DNA of 64,000 nucleotides, taken from the NCBI RefSeq assembly GCF_000949475.1, contig NZ_JRHC01000002.1, positions 434,001 through 498,000 of the forward strand, read 5' to 3'. Every line of letters begins with the position of its first letter. Positions within the stretch are counted from its first letter, which is position 1. This document shows, one piece after another, positions 25,920 to 33,802 of this stretch. The notes beneath the pieces were generated by a model. The model was not told the DNA's origin. It saw nothing but the letters and a program-made list of their open reading frames with translations, and did not search any database. The DNA comes from Draconibacterium sediminis. GTDB lineage: Bacteria > Bacteroidota > Bacteroidia > Bacteroidales > Prolixibacteraceae. Made by a program: the position numbers and the translations under genes.

Positions 25920-26370
25920 GGATGCTGGATGCTGGATACTGGATGCTGGTTGCTTGATACTTGATACTGCTGGTTGCTTCCCTTTCTTTTGCCTTGATTC
26001 TGGATTCTGGATGCTTGATACAATAGAGTTGTAAAACAGATAAATTGTAAAATTGTAGTTCTTAACTTTCTATCTTATTCGCTATGAAACTCTGTGATTT
26101 TTCGGTGTAACTCTGTGGTAAGATCCTTTATATTTTTGGCTTTGTACTGGATGCTGGATACTTGTAACTTGCAGCTGCTCTTCTCAACTTTTGCTCCCGA
26201 CGCTACGGTCGGGATTTTGCTGCGCTCAACTTTTTACTTTATCCTTTTTGCCTTGATTCTGGATGCTTGTTGCCGGATACAAACTCGCAACTCGGAGCTA
26301 GCGGCTCGTAGCTTGAAACACTTTTGCCTTTTTACTTTTACCTTTTGCCTTGCTACCTGAAACTTTTACC
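25920..26370. repeat. Mosaic intergenic repeat, copy B
   Basis: Same module order as copy A (18029-18437): GATGCTG/GATACTG heptads, the TAAATTGTAAAATTGTAG module (~26041-26058), the CTCTGTGATTTTTCGGTGTA module, heptads, TCCCGACGCTACGGTCGGGA (26195-26214), and more heptads ending near 26310. The last 130 bp before upxY is T-rich. Confidence 0.8.
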
Positions 26371-26402
26371 ATCAACTCCCTTCTTTTTTTCGCAGTAATT
26401 TA

Positions 26403-26410
26403 TATTTTTG
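26403..26410 (+). promoter_or_regulatory. Putative -7 box (TATTTTTG) for the upxY-like gene
   Basis: Full TAnnTTTG match, 31 bp before the ATG. The predicted start would leave a leader of about 25 nt. Confidence 0.5.
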
Positions 26411-26441
26411 TCACACACAAATTCGGATACAGAACAGGCTA

Positions 26442-26969
26442 ATGACATCTTTACAAACTCAAAAACAATGGCATGTAATTTACACCAGATCCAGGGCGGA
26501 AAAGAAGGTCGTGCAGGAGCTCTATGCTAACGATATTGAATGTTTCCTTCCCCTGCAAAAAAAACTCCGCCAGTGGAAAGACCGCAAAAAATGGGTGGAA
26601 ACCCCTCTTATTCCGGGCTATTGTTTTGTAAACATCTCACGTAAAGAATACGATAAAGTACTGCAACTTAATAACGTGGTAAGTTATGTCACTTTCGAAC
26701 GAAAAGCTGCCGTTGTAAGCCAAAGCGAAATAGAGGCACTACAAACCATGCTTCATCAGTTTGATTTTGAGGTAAACGTAACCATGGAAAATTTCGAACC
26801 CGGAAAAATAGTTGAAGTCATCGAAGGGCCGATGATCGGATTATGCGGAGAACTTATAGAATGCAGGGGCAAAAATAAATTTGCGTTGCGCATCGAACAA
26901 ATCAACACTTCTTTTCTGGTTGAAATCCCGGCCTCCTATCTTAGTGCGGTGCCAGAGACTGTGATTTAA
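26442..26969 (+). CDS. UpxY/NusG-family transcription antiterminator
   Basis: 175 residues. The N-terminal NGN domain (~8-105) starts WHVIYTRSRAEKKV and includes CFLPLQK and PLIPGYCFV, all NusG-like. A KOW domain follows (~118-165, FEPGKIVEVIEGPMIGLCGE). This is the architecture of the UpxY proteins that Bacteroides use to let RNA polymerase read through the leaders of capsule operons. Its position as the first gene of the capsule locus fits. Two matching leader elements downstream (27291 and 32831) are candidate targets. Confidence 0.93.
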   Translation: MTSLQTQKQWHVIYTRSRAEKKVVQELYANDIECFLPLQKKLRQWKDRKKWVETPLIPGYCFVNISRKEYDKVLQLNNVVSYVTFERKAAVVSQSEIEALQTMLHQFDFEVNVTMENFEPGKIVEVIEGPMIGLCGELIECRGKNKFALRIEQINTSFLVEIPASYLSAVPETVI

Positions 26970-27254
26970 CCAAAGAAAACCCGTCATTCACGGTATCGTT
27001 TTTCACTGAAAATATCTTCTTCATAAAATTAATAGTCAACGCTGTATCAATATTTATAAAAACTCGACAATTCCCTTAATACATTTCTGCACATATGATC
27101 ACCAAATAAGATCAGCCTGAGATCACAAAAAGATCACATTGACAAACAACCCACAAAATAAAAGTCCATTCACTCTTTATTTAAGCATTAATTAACAAAT
27201 TGTTTTTTTATTGGGTATTTTTCAAGCATAGCAATCACAACATAACTAAATAAA

Positions 27255-27262
27255 TACTTTTG
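27255..27262 (+). promoter_or_regulatory. Putative promoter -7 box (TACTTTTG) of the first capsule transcript
   Basis: Full TAnnTTTG match. The conserved leader element begins with ACATGTAAC 37 bases after the last G of this box, almost the same spacing as at the second promoter (36). Confidence 0.6.
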
Positions 27263-27290
27263 TTGCCTAGTTAGCTTCAGCGTCCAACTC

Positions 27291-27322
27291 GTACAGTCAC
27301 ATGTAACCGAGGAGGCGAAGCA
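27291..27322 (+). promoter_or_regulatory. Conserved capsule leader element, copy 1
   Basis: GTACAG, then ACATGTAAC, C, and GAGGAGGCGAAGCA. It matches 32831-32861 at all but a few positions, and both copies follow a -7 box at the same distance. It sits in the leader of the HAD/Wza transcript, just after the upxY-like gene. Inferred role: an ops-like pause or recruitment site for the antiterminator, or an attenuator part. Confidence 0.6.
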
Positions 27323-27499
27323 TTATCCACACCACCCAAATCCCCGAAAGTTTCTGAACACACTTCCCCGGTTTATAGTTAAAGATCTTTGATATCCTAT
27401 TCCTGAACACAAGCCAATAGTGTGTCTGTTGAGCCATTTGAACCTGAGCTGATTTTCAAAAAAACAAGTACTTAAAAACTCATAAAAAACCAATATTAC

Positions 27500-27922
27500 A
27501 TGCGTCCACTAACTATTGCCGTTGATTTCGATGGCACCATTGTAGAACACCAATATCCAAAAATAGGAAATGAACTTCCCTTCGCCTTCGAAACCCTACA
27601 TGCTTTACAAAAAAAAGGGCACAAACTAATTCTTTGGACCTACCGGTCGGAAATAGAACTGGATGAAGCAGTTGAATTCTGCCGTGAAAAAGGCCTGGAA
27701 TTTTACGCCGTAAATAAAAATTACCCGGAAGAAAAAATGAATGATAAGATCAGCCGGAAAATACTCGCCGACCTGTATATCGACGACCGAAACTATGGTG
27801 GCATGCCCGAATGGACCGACATCTACTATAGTCTGCACCCCGAAGAAAAAACAGATAATGGACAACCAAAAATGAAAAGCTGGAGAAAAAAGATTGAGAT
27901 TCTCCAAAAAGGAATCAGATAA
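27500..27922 (+). CDS. Small HAD-like hydrolase (BT0820 family type)
   Basis: 140 residues. The HAD motif I DFDGTIV has its nucleophile Asp at residue 9 and general acid Asp at 11. A Thr/Ser motif follows in LILWTYR (~45-51), and the late DLYIDDRNYGG segment (~96-106) supplies acidic metal-binding residues. It is too small for a cap domain. Proteins of this size are frequent at the start of Bacteroidota capsule loci. The substrate is unknown; a sugar- or nucleotide-phosphate is plausible. Confidence 0.85.
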   Translation: MRPLTIAVDFDGTIVEHQYPKIGNELPFAFETLHALQKKGHKLILWTYRSEIELDEAVEFCREKGLEFYAVNKNYPEEKMNDKISRKILADLYIDDRNYGGMPEWTDIYYSLHPEEKTDNGQPKMKSWRKKIEILQKGIR

Positions 27923-28274
27923 GATTATTTTCCAGTGCCTATGTTACCCCGTTTATAAAACACACCATCCACAAAACTGCTGCCTAATTTCAGGGATCAG
28001 AATTGACTGAAAGGAAGCAAATTATAAAAATTGTTGGGCAATTTAAAGTCTATTAAACAAATGGATAAAGAGGTCATCAATATTACCATTCCCTCAATTT
28101 GTGAAGGCTCGAAATAAATGGCTGTCAACCCATGCTTTAGTAGCAGAGGCAAATGATATAGTTATTGTTTCCATCGGCCTTTACCAGATGATAATTACAC
28201 TTAAAATTGAAACTCCCGGCAGCAAAGCTGGCGAGGAATCCGATTCCGTTAAGGACTTTTTTTATTGTTTTGTT

Positions 28275-28322
28275 CGCTTACCCCGAGGCAAAGCCATCGG
28301 AGAATGCGCTCACCGGAATTCA
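28275..28322 (+). repeat. Leader hairpin repeat, copy 1
   Basis: CGCTTACCCCGAGG..AAAGCCATCGG..GAATGCGC.CACCGGAATTC, about 48 nt, repeated almost exactly at 28601-28648 and in decayed form at 32551-32600. CCCCGA can pair with TCGGAG (one mismatch). It sits inside the 830-bp leader before the wza-like gene. Confidence 0.7.
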
Positions 28323-28600
28323 AAATCACCCTTAATATCACCCTCACGGGTGACTCATCTTTGGCAAATACAGGAGACCTTTGGTGCCCGATATTAGTTA
28401 ATAGATTCATGCGATGAAACGAACATGAAATTTTTCATTCAAAAATTACAAAAACAAGCATGAATAAATTTTATGTAAGAGCGACGGATGGAGCGGTTCC
28501 ATCTGTCAATTTTGAATTTTTAAATTATCAGAAAATTAAAATTTATACAAAGAAAAAGAAACAATAACAGAGAGGATTATCTATATGAAATTTTACCAAT

Positions 28601-28648
28601 CGCTTACCCCGAGGTAAAGCCATCGGGGAATGCGCGCACCGGAATTCA
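28601..28648 (+). repeat. Leader hairpin repeat, copy 2
   Basis: As copy 1, with a perfect CCCCGA/TCGGGG stem around a ten-base loop (28607-28628). It lies ~105 bp before the wza-like ATG. Confidence 0.7.
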
Positions 28649-28754
28649 AACTCTTGTTCGAAATGTACTCACAGCGTTTTACAACTAATGCGGGGAGGAT
28701 CTCACATGAATTCCGGCTAAAAGATATTACTCAATAAACTATTATATACTAACA

Positions 28755-29555
28755 ATGAATTCAAGAAAATTCCATCGTCTGCTGTCACTATTAATGGTAG
28801 CTGCTTCGCTTTCACTTTTCTCGTGCCATAGCAGCAAAGAGCTGGTTTACATGAAAGACGTGCAAAACAATCAGGTAATAAAAGCACTGGCCGATACCAT
28901 TACCGAATACATCATCAAGCCAGGCGATATACTGTATGTAAGCATTAAATCGATGAATTCCGAGGTAAATGCACTGTTCAATCCGGAATCGAATATGGAA
29001 GCCCAGAGTTACAATTCGTACCAGAAATACACCACTCCCCAGGGAGCTTACCTTTATGGATTTGAAGTGGATGAAAGCGGCAACCTCCAACTTCCTATAA
29101 TGGGAGATATTCCCGTTGCCGGTCATGCAAACTCACAGGTCGAAAACATTGTACAGAAATATGCCGACAAATACCTTAAGGAAGCAATAGTTAAGGTAAA
29201 ATTACTGAACTACAAGGTTACCATTATGGGCGAAGTGAAACGTCCCGGGGTTTATTACAATTACAATAACAACTTTACCGTATTGGAAGCACTGGCCATG
29301 GCAAACGGAAACACCGACTATGCCAACATTACCAATGTAATGGTTATCCGCCCACAGCCCGATGGTCAAAAAGCGATGATCCTCGATCTTGCCGCGTCGG
29401 ATGCCTGGCTGCAAAAAGGCTTTTACCTCCACCCCAACGATTACATTTTTGTTGAACCCGACCAACATAAGAACTTCCAGCTCAACGCACAGGTTTTTTC
29501 CATGGTAATTTCTTCGGCCAGTTTATTGTTAGCCGTATTCGGTCTCCTGAAATAG
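28755..29555 (+). CDS. Polysaccharide export lipoprotein (Wza-like)
   Basis: 266 residues. It carries a lipoprotein signal with the lipobox LFSC, so Cys24 is the likely lipidated residue. A Poly_export domain (~50-145, beginning TEYIIKPGDILYVSIKS) is followed by an SLBB domain (~150-235, VTIMGEVKRPGVYY). A C-terminal hydrophobic helix (~243-264) is the expected outer-membrane segment. It would form the octameric channel for capsule export together with the tyrosine kinase encoded next. Confidence 0.93.
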   Translation: MNSRKFHRLLSLLMVAASLSLFSCHSSKELVYMKDVQNNQVIKALADTITEYIIKPGDILYVSIKSMNSEVNALFNPESNMEAQSYNSYQKYTTPQGAYLYGFEVDESGNLQLPIMGDIPVAGHANSQVENIVQKYADKYLKEAIVKVKLLNYKVTIMGEVKRPGVYYNYNNNFTVLEALAMANGNTDYANITNVMVIRPQPDGQKAMILDLAASDAWLQKGFYLHPNDYIFVEPDQHKNFQLNAQVFSMVISSASLLLAVFGLLK

Positions 29556-29888
29556 AAAATGCCTGGTTTGAAACATAAACGAAAATTAAAAGTATCCTGC
29601 AATCGCTGCATCAGATCAGGCTGATCCGTAAACAAACTAATCACTTAAGAATCCGTGTAAAATAATATTACGGTATCATTTGCAAGATTGAGATGAAGAT
29701 TGAATTCTGCGGAAAGCTGCGGAGGTTTGAAAAAAATATCAAGAAAGCTTTCAGTCCACAACATAAAAAAACAAAGGCAGATCATTTCTCATCGCATCCT
29801 CGCTAATACAAACTCATATCCACAAAAAACGCATAATCCATACCACAGGAACACGCTCATAAAAAACAAAAAAGATAATTTACACACC
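29556..29888. other. Spacer between wza-like and wzc-like genes
   Basis: 333 bp. An open frame continues upstream of the wzc start to 29700, but its 63 residues are not protein-like. Only a small palindrome GATCAG/CTGATC (~29617-29629) stands out. Confidence 0.4.
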
Positions 29889-32246
29889 ATGACAGCTAAC
29901 AACTTAAACCAGCAGTACAACACCATTGAGCAAAATGATGAAATTGACATTAAACGACTGCTTTTCCTCCTGTTGCGCAGATGGTACTGGCTGGCGCTGG
30001 GGCTTTTCATTGGAGCAACCGGAGCCTGGTTATTTGTAAAATACACCCCCGATAAATACCAGGTAAACACCAGTTTACTGGTTACCGATGAAAGCAAAGG
30101 CTTCGACCTGGAAAATTTGTTTATGGAAGGAATGATGGGTGGCAGTGGCAAAGCCAGCCTGCAAAACGAAGTGGAATTCCTTCGCTCCTATACTTTGAAC
30201 CGCCAGGCCGTGGACAACCTCAACTGGCAAACCAGCTGGCAAAAAAAGAACCTGATCATATGGAGCGGCATCTACCTCAACGAACCTTTTATTCTTCATA
30301 AATCAGGAGAAGCCTTAAACCCTGCAGGTATTTCAATCTACATTACCCCGTTGTCGGAAACCGAATACGTGATAGAAGCCGATGGTGAAATTGATCTGGA
30401 CGGCCAGACACAAAAAATTGCATTCGAAGAAACGGCAACCTATGCGCAGCCTTTTAGGAATGAATACTTTAATTTCACCCTTACCCCAAAAGAAAACTCC
30501 GGGGAACTGCTTGGCGAGAGCTACCGTTTTTCTTTTATCGATAAAAGCAAACTCACTACCGCTTATCTAAAAAGGGTGAATACCGACTACGGCAAGGAAA
30601 GCGAAGTGATCAAACTCTCGATTGAAAGTACAGAACCACTGCGTGATATTCATTATATGAACGAGCTGGTACGCGTTTATCTGGAGCTTAAACTCGATTT
30701 GCAAACACAAACCCAGAAACGCTCGCTCGACTTTATCGATTCCCAGCTATCGGGTATCTCAAGCGACCTGAGTGCAGCAGAAAACACCTTTACCGAGTTC
30801 CGGTCGAAAAATCAGATCATCGATCTCAGCAGCCAGGGAAGCCTGATTATGGAGCAGCTCAAAGAAATTGAGCAGGAAAAGTCGCAGATGCAAATGCAGC
30901 TCGATTATTTTAAAAACCTTCAGCGTTACCTCGGCAACATTCAAAGTGCCGATCAACTGGTGGCACCTTCGGTAGTTGGTATTACCGATGCTACGCTCAA
31001 CGCACTGGTATTAAAACTCAGCGAACTATACAGCCGCCGGAAAGTGTTGGCTTTTAGCGCACGCGAAAACAACCCCTCGCTTATTCTGCTAAACCAGGAG
31101 ATCGATCAGGTAAACCACCATGTACGCGAAATGCTGGTTAACCTCATCGACAACACCCAGCTATCGGTAAACACATTAAACATTCGCTACAACCGCATCA
31201 ACCAACAGTTGAACAACATGCCCGAGCAGGAGCAGCAGCTGATAAACATCCAGCGTCAATACGAGCTCACCAACGAAATTTACACCTACCTGTTGCAACG
31301 CCGCGCCGAACTTGAAATTTCACTGGCTGCCGCCGTTGTTGATATACAAATCATCGATCCTGCACAGTTTGAACGTTTGGTACCTTTAAACAAAAGTCCG
31401 CTGCTCATCCTGTTTATAGGTGCTTTTCTCGGACTTTTACTTCCGGGAGTGCTCATTCTGGTCATCGACTTTTTCGACAACAGTATTCACCTGCAGGAAG
31501 ATATCGAAAAGCTGACACCATTGAGTATTCTGGGCAATGTTTTTCACAGTACCGAAAAATCAGAACTGGTTGTTGTCCATCATCCTCAGGCCCCTATTAC
31601 CGAATCGTATAGAACCATTCGTACCAATCTTCAATTTAAATTAACACCGGGTATACAAAAAGTTATCGGACTGCATTCGGTTCAACCTTCCGAAGGAAAA
31701 TCCTTTAATGCAACCAACCTGGCCAGTATTATGGCTATGAACGATAAAAAAACCGTAATTATCGGTGCAGATATGCGTAAACCCCGTCTTCACCAAATAT
31801 TTAACTTATCCAATACAAAAGGATTAAGCAATTATCTTGTTGGCCAGTATACCGCTAAAGAGGTCATCCAGCAAACGGAAATCGAGAATCTGTCAGTCAT
31901 TGCTTCCGGCCCCATTCCACCCAATCCTGCCGAGTTAATCGAACGTCCGGCTTTTTTACAATTACTGGAAGAATTAAAGAAACAATTCGACTTTATCATT
32001 ATTGACAATGCTCCGGTATCACGCGTAACCGACGGTTTGATCACCAGCCGCCACAGCGACCTGAATCTCTTTATCTTACGTTATGGCGTAAGTAAAAAGA
32101 ACCAGTTGAAATACATTAACGACATCGCTTCACATGGAACCATGAATAACCCTGCCCTAATTATAAACGACATTAAACTAAACCGTTTAAATTACGGATA
32201 TAGTTACTCCTACCAGTATGCCTACGGAAAAGGATACGCCGTTTAA
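29889..32246 (+). CDS. Capsule chain-length regulator and BY-kinase (Wzc-like)
   Basis: 785 residues from the ATG at 29889. The frame is open back to 29700, but MTANNLNQQYNTIEQ directly precedes the Wzz domain and is the natural start. Layout: Wzz domain with TM1 (~33-52), a long periplasmic coiled coil (~270-470), a GNVR-like stretch, TM2 (~500-525) and a cytoplasmic tyrosine kinase. The kinase has Walker A PSEGKSFNA (~600), Walker A' ADMRKPR (~624), Walker B FIIIDNAP (~702) and a Tyr-rich tail LNYGYSYSYQYAYGKGYAV for autophosphorylation. It controls polymer length and works with the Wza-like channel. Confidence 0.95.
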   Translation: MTANNLNQQYNTIEQNDEIDIKRLLFLLLRRWYWLALGLFIGATGAWLFVKYTPDKYQVNTSLLVTDESKGFDLENLFMEGMMGGSGKASLQNEVEFLRSYTLNRQAVDNLNWQTSWQKKNLIIWSGIYLNEPFILHKSGEALNPAGISIYITPLSETEYVIEADGEIDLDGQTQKIAFEETATYAQPFRNEYFNFTLTPKENSGELLGESYRFSFIDKSKLTTAYLKRVNTDYGKESEVIKLSIESTEPLRDIHYMNELVRVYLELKLDLQTQTQKRSLDFIDSQLSGISSDLSAAENTFTEFRSKNQIIDLSSQGSLIMEQLKEIEQEKSQMQMQLDYFKNLQRYLGNIQSADQLVAPSVVGITDATLNALVLKLSELYSRRKVLAFSARENNPSLILLNQEIDQVNHHVREMLVNLIDNTQLSVNTLNIRYNRINQQLNNMPEQEQQLINIQRQYELTNEIYTYLLQRRAELEISLAAAVVDIQIIDPAQFERLVPLNKSPLLILFIGAFLGLLLPGVLILVIDFFDNSIHLQEDIEKLTPLSILGNVFHSTEKSELVVVHHPQAPITESYRTIRTNLQFKLTPGIQKVIGLHSVQPSEGKSFNATNLASIMAMNDKKTVIIGADMRKPRLHQIFNLSNTKGLSNYLVGQYTAKEVIQQTEIENLSVIASGPIPPNPAELIERPAFLQLLEELKKQFDFIIIDNAPVSRVTDGLITSRHSDLNLFILRYGVSKKNQLKYINDIASHGTMNNPALIINDIKLNRLNYGYSYSYQYAYGKGYAV

Positions 32247-32247
32247 C

Positions 32248-32530
32248 TGATGAACAATATTCAATAACAAATATCCAATGTAGAACAAGCTAAAACACAT
32301 CAATTCAAAGCTGATTGGATATTGATTATTCTAAATTGGATATTTTACATTTTAATTAGTGAAAAAAGAGTTCCAACTATAAACCTGACCTTTATACACA
32401 AATTCAAAGTTTGAAAAGCGAATAGAAATGAACAATATTCAATAACAAATATCCAATGCAGAACAGGCAAAACACATCAATTCAAAGCTGATTGGATATT
32501 GATAATTCGAAATTGGATATTTTACATTCT
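32248..32530. repeat. Pair of ~105-bp direct repeats after the wzc-like gene
   Basis: 32248-32354 and 32428-32530 are nearly identical. Each contains CAATAACAAATATCCAAT and, in reverse, ATTGGATATTG, so each can fold on itself. They are separated by ~73 bp. The pair looks like a recent segmental duplication of a dispersed repeat. Confidence 0.8.
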
Positions 32531-32550
32531 ATTTTCTAGTGTCTTCTTCT

Positions 32551-32600
32551 CTTCCCCTAAGCTAACACCATCTGTAAATGTGCTCATCGGAATTCAATAA
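32551..32600 (+). repeat. Decayed third copy of the leader hairpin repeat
   Basis: CTTCCCC, ACACCATCTG, AATGTGCTCATCGGAATTCAA (partly quoted) lines up with 28275-28322, but the stem is lost. Confidence 0.5.
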
Positions 32601-32794
32601 CGAATTTTCCATTTGCCTTTATAAATAGAATGCATAAATTATCATTTTTCAACAATTTGTACCAAACAATAAAACTTACACACTGTCAAATAATTAGCCA
32701 AATAAAATCATAATGTTCGTTTTTAAACAGAATTAACAAAGCACTTTTTTGTATTAATTTTCCAAAAACGACCTGTTTAATTCAACAAATTGAG

Positions 32795-32802
32795 TAGTTT
32801 TG
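32795..32802 (+). promoter_or_regulatory. Putative promoter -7 box (TAGTTTTG) of the second capsule transcript
   Basis: Full TAnnTTTG match inside the small palindrome GAGTAG..CTACTC. The leader element's ACATGTAAC begins 36 bases after the last G. The region 32601-32794 has no other feature besides AT-rich DNA. Confidence 0.6.
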
Positions 32803-32830
32803 CTACTCAACTAATACTAATTTTCTACTC

Positions 32831-32861
32831 ATACAGCACATGTAACTGAGGAGGCGAAGCA
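32831..32861 (+). promoter_or_regulatory. Conserved capsule leader element, copy 2
   Basis: ATACAG, then ACATGTAAC, T, and GAGGAGGCGAAGCA. Same element as 27291-27322 with the same distance to the promoter. Here it leads the transcript of the winged-helix gene and the SLBB export gene, 70 nt before the next ATG. Confidence 0.6.
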
Positions 32862-32930
32862 GTGCCCGAATCAGCATATCCACCACTTCTTTTCAACTAC
32901 AACAACTTCACATAACTCACTATTAGCCAA

Positions 32931-33458
32931 ATGATAGAATCTTTAATTACAAACAAAACCCGGCTAAAACTTTTACTCAAGTTTTTTCTGAATAAGGAGA
33001 CCACCAGCTACCTCAGAAACCTTGAACAGGAGTTTGGTGAATCGTCAAATGCCATACGTTTGGAACTGAACAGGCTGGAGCAGGCTGATTTGCTGGTATC
33101 GAATTTCAACGGTAACCGAAAATATTTCCGGGCCAACGACAACCACCCGCTGTACAGTGAGATCAACAGCATTTTGCAAAAGACAGTTGGTCTGGATACT
33201 GTTATCGATAAGATCCTGAAAAATGTGGGCGACCTAAACGAGGCATATCTTATCGGCGATCTTGCGATTGGAAAAGCATCGGGTATTATCGACCTGCTGC
33301 TGGTAGGCGACAAAATCGATACCCGTTTTGTGGTGGCACTGGTGTCGAAAGCCGAAAAACTGGTCAATAAAAAAATACGTTACCTTGTACTCTCTGACAA
33401 GGAAAAAACCGCTTACCTTGAAAAACAAAATGCCCTACACATTTGGTCGAGAGAATAA
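32931..33458 (+). CDS. Winged-helix transcriptional regulator with nucleotidyltransferase-like C-terminus
   Basis: 175 residues. Residues ~1-72 form an ArsR/MarR-like winged helix (TSYLRNLEQEFGESSNAIRL recognition region, then a wing around GNRKYFRAND). The remainder resembles the nucleotidyltransferase-like domain found fused to such HTHs (DLNEAYLIGDLAIGK, IDLLLVGDKID). The D-x-D-like IDLLLVGD strand remains, but catalytic activity is doubtful. Similar regulators are common in Bacteroidota EPS loci. It is the first gene behind the second copy of the leader element. Confidence 0.8.
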   Translation: MIESLITNKTRLKLLLKFFLNKETTSYLRNLEQEFGESSNAIRLELNRLEQADLLVSNFNGNRKYFRANDNHPLYSEINSILQKTVGLDTVIDKILKNVGDLNEAYLIGDLAIGKASGIIDLLLVGDKIDTRFVVALVSKAEKLVNKKIRYLVLSDKEKTAYLEKQNALHIWSRE

Positions 33459-33802
33459 AGAAGGGAAAATTAGGCGGAAGACCGAAGACTGGAGACCGAA
33501 ATAGAGAAACAATCCTATGAATGCTTTTCTTCCGTCTTCCGACTCCCGACTTCGGGCTTGGAAGCAAGTTATTAAGTCATAAACCGGAAAATAAATTTTA
33601 GCTTTGTTCTTATTAAACAGACGGATATTCGAATTGTACCATTTTAATAATAAATCAAGAACGATAGATATTGAACTCACCCTCACTCCCTCTCTTTGCA
33701 AAGAGAGGGACGATTGTGATCCGTCAGCTGACGGACAATCAGGGTGAGTAGTAAAAATCCTACAACGGAATATTTTCATAAAAATCTTTACGCAACACAA
33801 AT
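33459..33802. repeat. Intergenic region with a three-armed palindromic element
   Basis: 344 bp without a gene. 33675-33749 folds into an outer stem ACTCACCCT/AGGGTGAGT. Arm 1 is the 22-bp palindrome at 33688-33709 (CCCTCTCTTTG and its complement). Arm 2 is GATTGT..ACAATC enclosing the 16-bp palindrome TCCGTCAGCTGACGGA (33720-33735). Relatives occur at 61291-61358, and less closely at 52108-52252 and 55956-56021. 33478-33560 carries short CGAAGACTGGAGACC-type repeats. Confidence 0.7.

Larger units (their letters stand above)
26970..27499. other. Long leader region between upxY-like gene and HAD gene
   Basis: 530 bp without a gene. It contains the promoter motif and leader element listed separately, then ~180 nt of leader with weak inverted repeats such as ACAC..GTGT (~27407-27424). 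A poly-A stretch precedes the HAD gene. Confidence 0.5.
27923..28754. other. Long non-coding leader before the wza-like gene
   Basis: 832 bp. Apart from the two copies of the ~48-nt hairpin repeat there is a small hairpin TCACCC/GGGTGA (28338-28353). A frame of 98 codons at 28101-28397 crosses the first repeat copy and shows no protein-like features. The length suggests regulated read-through between the HAD gene and the export genes. Confidence 0.5.

Noticed and set aside
26094..26360. 88-codon frame before the upxY-like gene
   Set aside because: Lies entirely inside mosaic repeat B; no protein-like signal.
28101..28397. 98-codon frame before the wza-like gene
   Set aside because: It runs through the leader hairpin repeat, has no recognisable domain and a composition unlike its neighbours.
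29700..29888. 63-residue N-terminal extension of the Wzc-like protein
   Set aside because: Not similar to the Wzz domain start, and the ATG at 29889 gives the normal family N-terminus.
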